Origin: Pectinophora gossypiella
Taxonomy: Eukaryota; Arthropoda; Insecta; Lepidoptera; Gelechiidae
NCBI RefSeq assembly: GCF_024362695.1
Contig: NC_065407.1
Coordinates: 12,586,001-12,650,000, forward strand
Direction: 5' to 3'
Length of the DNA: 64,000 bases
The translations under genes and the position numbers were made by a program. The notes under the pieces were generated by a model, which saw only the letters and a program-made list of their open reading frames with translations, had not been told where the DNA came from and did no database searches. Below, piece by piece: positions 46,040 through 56,370 of this stretch. How positions within the stretch are numbered: position 1 is the stretch's first letter; every line of letters begins with the position of its first letter.

Positions 46040-46152
46040 AGGTTACAATACAATACAATACAAATACACTTTATTGCACCAAAATAAAAAGAAATAATTA
46101 CAAAAAGTCTCTTAACTAAGTACATGGCAAATGGCGGCCTTATCGCTATAGG
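46040..46152 (-). mobile_element. LINE-J 3' UTR
   Basis: Reverse-strand: (ACAAT)n, then ACACTTTATTGCACC, and GGCGGCCTTATCGCTATAGG. Tail repeat differs from the 36528 copy. Confidence 0.7.
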
Positions 46153-47286
46153 TTATTGTTTGTTTAATTAATTATTTTTTAGAATACGTAGATATCCTAA
46201 TTATACATAATTGTGCTTATGTGCAATATTTAAAAATATTGTTTATACCTATGTCCAATATAATTATATTTAGTTCTTACGAGGTAATCTAAAAAAATAT
46301 CTTATAGGAGTACATTCCTATAGGTGTAGATGTTAGAACTATGTAAGACTAAGAAGGAACCACATTACCAATTGGTACTATTTTCTTACTGTTCTGTTTA
46401 AAACAAACCCAAAGTTTTAAAAACCCTCTAATTAGTGAGTCTAACAGGAAATACGTCAATCATGTTTATGTCAAGTGTAATTAAACGATAAGATAGGTAT
46501 GTTAGAGAAAAATATTTTTCTTGCAATAAAATGACGAACGTTGGACTACTCGACATGCGCCGGCGGCGAGTTTTGAACCTCAATTAGGACCACAGATTAA
46601 ATATGGATAATTGTTTTTGCGCCCTCTAATTTAAAGATCCGACTAACTAAGCGGCCTTCTCCGTTTACACTTTAGTTGAGTGATTTTTGTTTATTTTAAA
46701 TCTTGAGTGACAATAAATCTTGAGTAAAAAAAAATGGATCACTGTATGGCGAAACATCATTTAAAAGTGACTCTTTACACAAGAGAAAGAGAAGTGGAGG
46801 AGATCCTCCACTTCTCTTTCTTCTTGCTTCTTCTTCTCTTCTTTTTCTTCTTCTTTATACTTTGAAATAAGATTGAGTCTAGTAAATTTTTCTTACTTAA
46901 TTATTTAAAACTATATTTAGCATTTCAGATAAGAAAATCAGATAAGAAAAATCCAACTAAGTTAATCAGAAAAATATTTTTCCAAACGAAAACGCACGTC
47001 ATTTTGTTCACTCCCTAATACCACTCTTAACTTATATAATATGATTTGAGCAAATTCAATTTAGTCTTTACTCGGAGAGACACCGTCAGTCCATTAATTA
47101 TTTTCTAATTGAAATCTGATCCACCGCTAATGCCCTTTGAATTTATTCCGTCCCATTAAATTCAGATTTAATTTTCTGCAAATAACCTCTCGTAAATTAC
47201 ATCGGTGGAATCAAATTAGAATTTATACTTTTAATTATGTGCACTAGCTTTCCGCTCGTGTCTTCGTCTGCATAGTCTTTTTAACC
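46153..47286. other. Intergenic with an 18-bp perfect hairpin at 46784-46821
   Basis: 46784-46801 and 46804-46821 are exact complements (AGAAAGAGAAGTGGAGGA) with a 2-nt loop, followed by a pyrimidine tract of CTTCTT type to 46858. The rest is AT-rich and unrecognised. Confidence 0.5.
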
Positions 47287-47520
47287 ATCACTAATTTAAA
47301 AGCCACACTTGTGTAGCGTTCCCCCATGTTACTTTTTAGGGAAAAGTAGAGCATTGGTTCTATCTGACTCGAGTGGGATGGCGCCAGAGTAGTCTATTTC
47401 AAAGCCGTACTAGGACTCTGTCCTTCGCCCCTGAATAAGACTGACAGTTACTGCTGCTCTGTCAGGTTCTAGGTTACAATCCCTGTGACTTTGACCCTTT
47501 AGTAAGCAGGTAGTAAGTTT
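47287..47520 (+). repeat. Interspersed repeat R-H copy 1
   Basis: Homologous, inverted, to 50800-51108: shared AGCCACACTTGTGTAGCGTT-like start, TGGGATGGCGCC, AAGCCGTACTAGGACTC and CTGTCAGGTTC. Confidence 0.7.
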
Positions 47521-47560
47521 TGCCCTTAGTCTTTTTAATAAAAAGTAGTAATACATACTT

Positions 47561-47705
47561 CACTAGGACACTATGATGGCGCAACCACAGTCGCGCCATC
47601 AACTAAATCTATGCATTTGTATAAACGATACCTCAGAAAGACACTTAACTGAATAAATTTTGTAGGTAGTGCGACTGTTGGTGGCGTCATCATGGTATCC
47701 TAGTG
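47561..47705. repeat. MITE M2, reference copy
   Basis: Terminal inverted repeats 47561-47594 (CACTAGGACACTATGATGGC and on) and 47671-47705 match at about 28 of 34 positions. A 145-bp element without coding capacity. Confidence 0.75.
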
Positions 47706-47730
47706 AGATATGGCCCTTAAGTTATACTAC

Positions 47731-47835
47731 TTACGTTACTACTTAAATAAGTACGTTGTCGTTTCATGAGCCATGTCAGGGGCTTTTGGCTTCTCAATAA
47801 TATACCTGACACCAGGGTTGTTGAGGACACGACAA
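47731..47835 (+). repeat. SINE-A copy 15, 3' fragment
   Basis: Only the TACATGAGCCATGTCAGGGG-type region through CCTGACACCAGGGTTGTTGA remains. Confidence 0.75.
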
Positions 47836-48495
47836 AAGATGGATAATAAGTCCATCCCTGAAAAGTAACTTATATTCGTGTCTATGTTGCAATCTATCTA
47901 TCTATTTCCATACATAGTTCAGCGGTTTATTCGTGAAAAGTTAAAACAGACATACATACAGAGTTACTTTCGCGTTTGAACTCTGTAAAAGGAAATCTCC
48001 GTGCGACTTCGATGAAATGAAAATAAACGAAGACATGTTATATTGGCATACTTGGTGCATAAAGTAACTTCTATCGGCACCTCAGAATAAATTCAGTAAT
48101 TAATATTAAATACGATCCAACTTCAGAGATCAGAAAGATATTCGTTTGATGAAGCTTTACCATTTATTTGATAAATGAATAATCTGCGCGTATGAACGAG
48201 GAATAAAAAATAGTACAAAATTGCTACGGTGCAGTGCGCGAACTTTGTACTATAGGAAATAAATAAAAATACAGAAATGTTTAAACGCACCACTGGGTCT
48301 CTACGAGGTACAGTCGCGCATCAATATTAATAGTTGTATTGAAATTTTATTCAAATTAGTTGCATGGTGTTAGCTAACGAAATCCATTCCATTCTAGTGA
48401 ATAATTGGCGAGTTTACATCAACGTCCACTGTGTAAGGGAATAAAAAAGCGAGAACAGACACTTATGTAAAGAGTTAAGTGGGTAGCGTGGTTAA
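47836..48495. other. Intergenic, nothing recognised
   Basis: No gene or repeat identified. Confidence 0.35.
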
Positions 48496-49050
48496 GACTG
48501 CAATGCAGAACTATCATGTAGGGCCATTTAAGATGCAGTCAGCAATAACTCCAGGTATATTTTTCTCGTTAAATCGAGGATTATTCTTTTCTTTTATTAC
48601 TAGTGAGGTATTTTATTAGTAATTCACTTACCTTTGTTTGTTTATTACAAATTATATCAGTCCATTCTTACTTTAATGACCATAGCTATTTAAATTGATA
48701 TGTTACAAAAGTTTAAGTAAGTATCGTTAAATTGATAAGGACAATAGCAAGTTCTCGTAACGATACCGGTGATACAATAGAGGAGGCATCTCCTTAACGT
48801 TCTCATCTAAGATTGCAGTGAAGACTATCATGTAGAGCCATTTAATCAAATGCGCCGTGTGATAGCCTCCGGCGCCGCAGCCTGGGGGCGCTCGGCGGGG
48901 CGACGCGACGCGACACAGCGATGGGGGCGACAACAGAGCGATAGCGGTAGGGCCGATAAACCGCCGCGCGCGACTGTACCGATGCGTATGTCGCGTGGTT
49001 ACGCGCTATTAACCGTGTCGGGCGCCGCGCTACTAGTCCCACACTAACTA
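48496..49050. other. Duplicated motif pair and GC-rich patch (possible promoter)
   Basis: 48496-48532 and 48811-48846 share ACTATCATGTAG, GCCATTTAA and the preceding TGCAGTGAAG-like sequence as direct repeats 315 bp apart. From 48850 to 49050 the DNA turns strongly G+C-rich (GGGGCGCTCGGCGGGGCGAC). A 65-codon frame starts at 48850 but is arginine-rich low-complexity read-through with no domain, so I treat the patch as a candidate promoter or enhancer, not a gene. Confidence 0.4.
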
Positions 49051-50097
49051 TAAATTACACGAATTATACACTCTGGCGGCCGACGCGAGCATGTGATATA
49101 TTGTGGAATTGCAACCTCGCGCAAGATAGAGAAGACCCTTCGTGTCAGCGCAGAAAATTATACACCCAACCGCGATGTTTGCGCCCAACATCACTAATAC
49201 CCGTATACAAATGCCCAGTCTTTTATTTGCGATTGTTATTTCGTAAATGATAGGCCTCTGGACGGCTAGGAAAGTTATTGCGGCGAGCTAGCGTTATTTA
49301 GAAGGAGAAAGCGTCGGAGAACGTTTGTTTCGATGACAATCGGAATCTGTCTCTGTCAGTGAAGTCGGTATTATCATTTGTAAGGCTTGTAATTCAAAAC
49401 TGTACGCTTCGACGCAACTTTAGCGGGTCGAGGGTATAAATTTAAATAATGTACTTACCTATTAACTAACTATTTACCTACGTGGGTGCTTTCATGTTGG
49501 AGAAATGAGTAATAAGGGGCATCTTCATTATTTTTTAATATCACTTCTTGCGCGCTGTAAGAGATTAATTCGCGTAACCGATGCGCTTATTAAAAATGTC
49601 AATAAATTCACGGAATGACAGCGTAATTATAGGAGGCGCTATATAGAGTATGACTCGTGTGTCTAAAATCTGCGCTTGCGTCGGAGTGCTCCGACTTTAC
49701 TCGTTCCATTAAGGTTTTAATCCAATTAAATTATCAATCACGAGTAATATTACACATTGTCTCGATTGAAACTTTAATGTCAAGTTTGACAGATCTCCAT
49801 TACAGGGATTATCAGATTCTCTTCTCGACTCGCTTCTGAATTTTATTAATTCTGATCATAATTATGGAGTATATTCTTGGCAACCAGCCTGTTTAACGTA
49901 CCTACTTCAAGTCCTGTTTTGCACGTTACCGAACTTGTTAAGAGCTTAACATGCCTATTAAAATTCACGCTTATAAATTAAATTAAACTTATTTATATAA
50001 GTACTATGTATATTGTATTGTACTTATAATTTATTTATAAATAACGTGAATTCTTGTTTTTAAGCTTTTCGATATTGAACGGGGTGAATGACCTTCC

Positions 50098-50102
<5 letters not shown>
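49051..50102. other. Intergenic, nothing recognised
   Basis: No gene or repeat identified. Confidence 0.35.
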
Positions 50103-50150
<48 letters not shown>

Positions 50151-50154
50151 TATC

Positions 50155-50212
<58 letters not shown>

Positions 50213-50218
50213 GATACT
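50103..50218. repeat. (TA)n microsatellite with inverted flanks
   Basis: Two TA tracts are joined by AGTATCAAATTAAAATATAT, whose inverted complement closes the second tract. The second tract with its flanks is therefore a perfect palindrome. Confidence 0.9.
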
Positions 50219-50799
50219 TGGGTTTTGGAATGGGAGCACAGCTATAAACGTGCTGAGAACGAGGAATAAAAGAATATCCATGGAAGTTAACTACTGAAAG
50301 AACACTTACGATTTTGTCTTTATTTCCTGGGAACCTGTAATATTACAATAGGTATTTGGTGCTCAGATAGGCACCTCATTAGGTTAACAGGTTGCGACAT
50401 GATTATTATGAGTCAGCTAGTATCACTAAAAGTTCGTAAATTGAGCTAAGGATAAATAAACAAGAAACATTTACTTAAGCGGCGCTTTTGGATACAACCA
50501 CTTTACTATCAACCAGGTTCAGAAGGGATATTAAGGATAATTCAACACAGAAGGATAAATTGAGACCTATAAAATAGAAAGCAGCTAAACGCTATACTTT
50601 AGCAAGTTAGACACGTTTTAGTCACTTTAATATCAAAAGCAACTAATCGCCTTTAAAATTAAATTGAAAAATCGATGTCAGCATCAAATACAGGACCCAG
50701 CTACGAGTTACGTAACAACCAATTATTCGCCATTACCTTGACAAAATATTACACTTTTTTATAAACATACATACATGCATTAGTTTACAGGGACAGTAA
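50219..50799. other. Intergenic, nothing recognised
   Basis: No gene or repeat identified. Confidence 0.35.
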
Positions 50800-51108
50800 C
50801 ATGGAACCTGACAGAGGGCAGCAGTAACTCTCAGTACTTACTATTCAGAGGCGGAGGACAGGAGTCCTAGTACGGCTTTGAAACAGACTACTCTGGGCGC
50901 CATCCCACTCGCTTCAGACAGAGTACTTTTTTTGACATAACTTCTTGTACATTTGCCGCAGATGGCATGAACTACTTGTACGGACAAAGCAGACAGAGTA
51001 CCTACTGCGGGGCGGAAGGCAAGTTTCCCTCTTGCCACTTCCCTATTTTTTCCTAAAAAGAAGCATGGAGAACGCTACACCGACAAGACCGTGGCTCTTA
51101 AATTAGCG
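50800..51108 (-). repeat. Interspersed repeat R-H copy 2, split by LINE-T
   Basis: Inverted relative to 47287-47520: CATGGAACCTGACAGAGGGC, GTCCTAGTACGGCTTTGAAA, GGCGCCATCCCACTCGC and, after the insertion, AAGCATGGAGAACGCTACAC. Confidence 0.75.
50927..50989 (-). mobile_element. LINE-T tail, 63 bp, with perfect 12-bp target-site duplication
   Basis: A very short 5'-truncated copy inside R-H. CAGACAGAGTAC occurs at 50915-50926 and 50990-51001 exactly flanking it, a textbook target-primed insertion. Confidence 0.95.
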
Positions 51109-51111
51109 TGT

Positions 51112-51250
51112 GTTCACGCCTATTTCCCATTGGGGCATGCAGAGACCACGGAACTTCACTTACCACGATCCTGACACACCACTTTCACTTCTTCCACTCT
51201 CATCAAAGACATGCATGCCCGCCGGTTTAGAGTACCGGTCGTACAGAACC
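51112..51250 (-). pseudogene. LINE ORF C-terminus remnant (EEA-x-W family)
   Basis: GATCCTGACACACCACTTTC and surrounding sequence align with the 41463-41690 copy; diverged. Confidence 0.5.
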
Positions 51251-53040
51251 TGGCGTTTCTTTAAAACCTCAATTGTCCTTTTCTACTATTTAGCGTATTC
51301 AGAAAACCCGATATACTTGCTTAATTTATAGAATTTCAATTAGGTGTACGAGTGGTGTTGAAAATACAACTTTGTTTCTAAAATGTTTTCTAGCAACAAG
51401 TATAATAATAACCAAAATATAATAAGCGCATCGGAAAAAGTTTATATATATATATATTTTTAATTAGCGGCTTCGTACTATTCAAGTTAGGCATGGACCA
51501 TAACATCTCACGTTTCGTTCATTCTAATTGGCCGTTCGCTACTGTTTCAAAATATAAAAATTAATCACTTCGGAAGCTGTTATGACTTTATAACTTCATC
51601 TGATTGTAGTTTCTTGGAAGTTGCATAACAAGCGTTTGATTTATTTTTAAATAGATTTGCAATAAGCGCCACCTATCGAGCGAGAAACGAACCTGAGTAA
51701 AAGCACCCTGACTGGAGTATAACCACACCCACAACAAGCCCGCAACCCCTAAAATTATATAAACTATGGGGTGGATGTGAACATAACGCCATCTATTATT
51801 GTAAGCGGATAAGTAGGTGCGAAAGCGGAACTTGTCTATCGATTTTAGTTCCTACGAGTTAAGGATAGTGTACAGATGGCGTTTCGATACAGGGTTGTTT
51901 GGGGTGGACTTGTTATTGTTAAGAGACATTTTGCTACGACAATAAAAAGAAAAAATATCTCTATGTCATTTTACGTAAGTAAATTTCATTGCTATTAGAA
52001 AGACGTTTATCCTGATAACAAATCTAATATATAGCCACGCATCTTCTACCCCATTATGATGTCACGAAGAATAGGTAAGTACTTATATTATCAAAGAAAA
52101 AGCGCAATTGAAAAAGTCTTTGTTAAATCAGATGAATAAACACCGACAAACGACGATCATGACAAAATCAGATACAGATTCTTCATATAAACTGAAAATT
52201 ATGACAACGCATACGATTTGGAAGAATTCTGATGTGATTCAGCTTAAACCACAACAAGGAAAACACTAGAACTAAAAAAAATACGGAAGCAGGGCTGATA
52301 CCAAAAATACATACCGAATTAACATAATATCACTTTGATCTGAGTAACCATGATTGTAGTAGACGATTGCATGAGTGCGTTTTGAGCAGTTGTTTTTTAA
52401 AGCTATCACAACCGTACCCGTTCAAAATTTTTTTTGATAAATACTCGACAATCAACTTGCAAATTCGTATCGTAAAATTTCATGGTTACGCTTTGAGCGT
52501 TCGATGCAACTTTCGACGTTTAACACGTTATTGGCCGGTGCAAAATGTTGGTGGCACGTTCCTGAATCCTGATTCTGATGAGAACTGTGCCGCATACGCC
52601 GGTGTCACACCTGCCTATAACCTGACTCCACCGGCTGTGCGAGGGCTGGTATATTTAGCGGGCTCGTATACTGCAACCGGGTTATTTTGATGTTAAGATT
52701 TTATTTCTCAGCCTTTAAATACGACTATGTTGCAGAGCAAATGTTTCTAATATCGATTTGTGAGAAGAAAAGTAAGTAAGCAATAGATTAAAAAATACAT
52801 CCATTGCAATGTGCATAATTATTAATCTCAATGCAATTACATTAGTGAATTTTATTACACATTTATATTGAACTCATAAAAATGGATTCCAGTTTGTAAT
52901 CCTAAATCATCTACGTACTTTCGCGCGGCAACGTCGTTAAACGTCTATTATTTATAAAATATGTTGATACTTTTATGAAATTGCTTAAAATATTGTCCTT
53001 ATAAAGTTTATGATTGCTCCGGTTGTTAAAAAGTTAGCTA
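51251..53040. other. Intergenic upstream of the achaete-scute gene
   Basis: AT-rich. 51784-51793 and 51874-51883 are a 10-bp inverted pair (AACGCCATCT), possibly an old MITE. The 107-codon frame at 52367-52690 starts at TTG and has no recognisable domain. Confidence 0.35.
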
Positions 53041-53085
53041 GGGGCAATGAGACCTACGTCATTTAATGCTACCTGTTAGGGTTCG

Positions 53086-53155
53086 CACCTGTTCACCTGC
53101 GCTTGCGCTGTCCTACGACGGACCGGCTCATTAGCCGCCGCCCCTCCATCAGATG
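53086..53155. promoter_or_regulatory. Cluster of three E-boxes upstream of ASH
   Basis: CACCTG at 53086-53091 and again at 53094-53099 (8-bp spacing), and CAGATG at 53150-53155, about 0.7-0.8 kb upstream of the start codon. CAGGTG is a preferred site for proneural bHLH dimers, so auto- or cross-regulation is possible. The surrounding GC-rich segment might instead be old transposon sequence. Confidence 0.35.
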
Positions 53156-53599
53156 GATCACGTCTAATGTCATCCTGAGAAAACTAGCCCTGAATAGAAG
53201 CTAGATTGCCTTTAACGCCAACTCGAAATAGATTGGCAGACAAAGTTGGAAGGGAATTAACATTTTATTTCTTGCGAATATTCCAGCCTTAGACCTGTAC
53301 AAAAATATAATTGCAACATGTAAGTAGGTAAGCAATATAATTTTAACAACACTAACCACAGCAACACGTCGTGACTTTTATAAGAGCTTTCTAACAACGC
53401 CGTGCCAAAAAAGTTTATAGACAAAGCTATTATTAAAGAAAACAAAAGCTTATGGACGTTAATAACACAATAACGTCGTCGAACCATTTACAACATCTAT
53501 TCCCTAACAACTTCTAAATAGATGATACAAGCAGATCTGGTCGTCCGAACAAGGTAATGGACAGGATAATTATGCGCAACGACGTGCAACAATAGCGGC

Positions 53600-53861
53600 G
53601 CGAGCTTACTGGCTCTATGGCATAATAAGCGCCGGCGTATTTTGATGAGAGCGCAGCAAGTAGCGGCAAGCGTGGAGCGCGCGGGGAGGCGGCCCGTGCG
53701 GAGCGCGCGCGCCGGGCACGCGCCCCACCCGCCGCCGCCGAGCGCTGCGCGCGCGCGCTACTTATCGTCGGGGGTGCGCGCCACCTCCGCCAATCCACCG
53801 GCAACCTCCGCGGCACGCACACGTGCGCTCTCGAATCAATCTCGCCCAGTTTACACTCGCG
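53600..53861 (+). promoter_or_regulatory. GC-rich promoter/5' UTR region of ASH
   Basis: Strongly G+C-rich block directly upstream of the ASH start codon, unlike the AT-rich flanks. It contains CACGCG at 53717-53722 (the class C core bound by Hairy/E(spl) repressors; here in GGCACGCGCC) and the class B E-box CACGTG at 53820-53825. No convincing TATA box; the transcription start cannot be fixed. Long frames on both strands across this block are composition artefacts. Confidence 0.5.
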
Positions 53862-54443
53862 ATGCCCATGGCGGCGATTCACGCTTATCAAAATCTCGGT
53901 GTCAATCAGAAGCTTACGCAGCTTCAATCTCCGGCACCTCGGCGACTCGCACCTGCTCCCGTCGACCCTAATCGCTGCAAGAAGCGGTCCTACCTTCATC
54001 AACCTTATCAGACCCAACCTGCCTCTGTCGCTCGAAGAAATGCCCGCGAAAGAAATAGAGTGAAGCAAGTTAACAACGGATTTGCGGCTCTTCGGCAACA
54101 CATTCCATCGGCTGTGTCGGCTGCTCTTGCTGGTGGCAGAGGAGCTTCGAGGAAACTCAGTAAAGTCGATACTTTGAGACTGGCTGTGGAATATATCAAG
54201 AGCTTGAAGCGTTTACTTGAGGAAGGTGAAGAAGGATGCACGGACAGTCAAATGAGTTTAGGACTAACTCCAAATGGACCTCAAACACCCCCATCTTCAG
54301 AAGAGTCACATTCTCCGGCGCCGTCCCTGGTATCGGAGAGCTCTGTGGGCCCGAGCTGTCACGACGCGTACGACTCCTACGAGCCCATGAGCCCAGAAGA
54401 TGAAGAACTCCTTGATGTCATATCCTGGTGGCAGCAACAATGA
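53862..54443 (+). CDS. ASH: Achaete-scute homolog, proneural bHLH transcription factor
   Basis: 193-aa protein read from ATG 53862 (MPMAAIHAYQNL); a second ATG is two codons on. The same frame is open further upstream only through non-ATG codons. Residues 56-119 are the bHLH: basic region ARRNARERNRVKQVN (57-71) with the Glu and Arg that contact the E-box, helix 1 NGFAALRQHIP (72-82), a long Gly/Ala loop, and helix 2 KLSKVDTLRLAVEYIKSL (98-115). This is the achaete-scute signature. The C-terminus YEPMSPEDEELLDVISWW (173-190) is the family's conserved acidic/WW motif. The product should act in the nucleus as a heterodimer with Daughterless, to specify sensory-organ and neural precursors, and scale precursors in Lepidoptera. 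Too short for asense; which of the lepidopteran ASH paralogues it is cannot be settled by eye. The coding part lies in one exon. Confidence 0.95.
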   Translation: MPMAAIHAYQNLGVNQKLTQLQSPAPRRLAPAPVDPNRCKKRSYLHQPYQTQPASVARRNARERNRVKQVNNGFAALRQHIPSAVSAALAGGRGASRKLSKVDTLRLAVEYIKSLKRLLEEGEEGCTDSQMSLGLTPNGPQTPPSSEESHSPAPSLVSESSVGPSCHDAYDSYEPMSPEDEELLDVISWWQQQ

Positions 54444-56370
54444 TTACAGGTAAGATTTTTATTATTACTTTTAGAGTAAAAATAATTCCCTTAATAGCTC
54501 CGATAAGATAATCTTCATAAAATTTTATGAATGAATCCTTAAGGTGTGTTTACATAAGCTTTAGAGCTTTGATAATTTTTATCAGAATGTCTACAGTTGT
54601 CGCGACGTTTGTTGATTTTAATTTTTTCGGATGTTTTTATTATCAGTATTTATGAAACGTGTCATATACATTCAGGGCATCCAATACCTATAAAAGATAT
54701 AAAAAATATAAAAGGTTATGAAATCATAACCTTTGTAAGGTTCTTGGTTTTTGTAAGTTTTTGACGGATCCTTTTAGCCACGGTTACCTACTGAGCTGAC
54801 TACGCTTTTATATTGCGCAAGTTGAATGAGATTCTTCGTCCTGCAGGCAAAAAGCAAACACGTCTACCTTTATAGTTACGCATTGAACCATAGGATAGAC
54901 TTTATCTTCGCATTGTTAAATTAGGACGGCACAATAGCATGTCTCCAACAATAGCGCGAATCTTAAAATATGTCGTCCCATAAAAACAGCTAGGTAGAAG
55001 TTTTTTATCATAGGTAGATACTCGTGCACTGCACACACAAGTTTTATAAGATAGAAGGGACCCGCATTCTAGTGTGTTATTTACTCCAATAGCCGAACAG
55101 CAATTACTTCTAACAATCTTGTGGTTCGCCCCGCATGCAGTGGGAAAATAGCACATAAAAAGTGGTCTATTCTAATAATACGTGGTCTTAAGGGACTGCA
55201 CTAATTCATCACAAGTGGAAACAGGTTTCGCAACATTTTTTATTTCATATTTCACAAAATCTTAAACCAATCCGATGTATCCGGTCAAAGCTTTTAACTA
55301 TGATCCACCACATGGCTATTATTGGCGTGCAAAACAGAACCGGTAGCCATGACTAAAACTTGAAATTAAACTTGCAAAAAAATTGTAAGGGCCGCTTCGT
55401 TGACTATTAATTTATTATGCCGGAAGACGAAATCTCAAGAGGAAATAGAAGGGAGGCGAGGCAAGCACACGTGTTACAATATTTGCTAACCTCTAAGCAA
55501 ACATCTGGTGATACCATTTAGTATTCATGAGAATCATTGCGTCATGCGGCAGTCGATAATAGCTTTTAGGTTTTTTGCAAAATTATCGGAGCTGACATGT
55601 TTGGTCCGCGGGAAACAGTAAATCTCAGACATTTAATTTGTTTTTTTTTCTTTCTCAGGATCGGTGCATTACGGTGATCAGACTGCGCTCAATGAGCGGC
55701 TTGGTGATTGTGAAAAAATGAGCATTCGCCTCGAGAGGGACGCGGAGGCTGGAGCGCGAGGGACTCGCAGACCCTCTAATTAACCGCAATCAGTATATTC
55801 CTAATGAACGGGGATAATGGTGGACTATAACGACCCCATCGATGCATTCCACCGAGCGAGCGAACATCGACGAATACTCAAGCGCATTTCATACGTCGAC
55901 GAGATAGCTGCTAAGACTGAAACGTTATTCATTGTTCCATAAAAGCATTTATTGTCTTAAGTGATACGAAATATCGCTGTGCCTTAGTTAAGCCTTACAC
56001 TACTGTAGCTTCCAATAAGGCGTAGTTTATGAAATAGATTTTATTATTGTTATCTAGTCATTATTTTTAAGATAGTCTTATTTGAAACATTTGATATTAG
56101 AATGAGGGAGATTTTCATCACATTTGTAACATTTAGGCTTCGTTTCGCCTGTTTCGTATATGCCAGTTGAAATAATTTTAGACTTTTAGTAATACAAATA
56201 TCAATTTGTACAAGAAAACATGTTGAGACAAAGACTTTTACTGTATATAGATAAGTTAGTACCCTAAGAAAGATTCCTAATAACATAAGATTTTTATCAA
56301 AACTTTTATAGTTACAGCAAAAATGCCTGAATAGGCTGTTTCTGTAAATAAATCATTATATAAAATTAAC
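54444..56370 (+). other. ASH: ASH 3' UTR with predicted intron
   Basis: Seven nt after the stop, ACAG|GTAAGA (54449/54450) is a strong donor. TTTTTTTTTCTTTCTCAG ending at 55658 is a strong acceptor. Predicted intron 54450-55658, second exon 55659 to about 56370, with AATAAA at 56347-56352. The stop is within 10 nt of the junction, so nonsense-mediated decay would not be expected. Inside the intron AGCTTTA (54557-54563) matches the Drosophila Brd-box; it would matter only in an unspliced transcript. Confidence 0.55.

Noticed and set aside
48850..49047. 65-codon frame in the GC-rich patch
   Set aside because: Arginine-rich low complexity, open on both strands because of composition; no evidence of coding.
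50103..50218. CRISPR-like or tandem array
   Set aside because: Plain (TA)n microsatellite with an inverted flank; the organism is an insect.
52367..52690. 107-codon frame upstream of ASH
   Set aside because: Starts at TTG, no recognisable domain, no second copy; probably chance.
53823..53861. In-frame N-terminal extension of ASH from GTG at 53823
   Set aside because: There is no ATG in this extension; the first ATG is at 53862 with a purine at -3, so I start the protein there.
53642..53971. 109-codon plus-strand frame upstream of ASH
   Set aside because: Overlaps the ASH start in another frame; Arg/Ala/Pro-rich composition of the GC-rich leader only.
53514..54101. 195-codon minus-strand frame across the ASH promoter and 5' coding region
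   Set aside because: It is antisense to the clear bHLH gene, rich in Arg/Ala/Ser from GC-rich DNA, and has no domain; a shadow frame.
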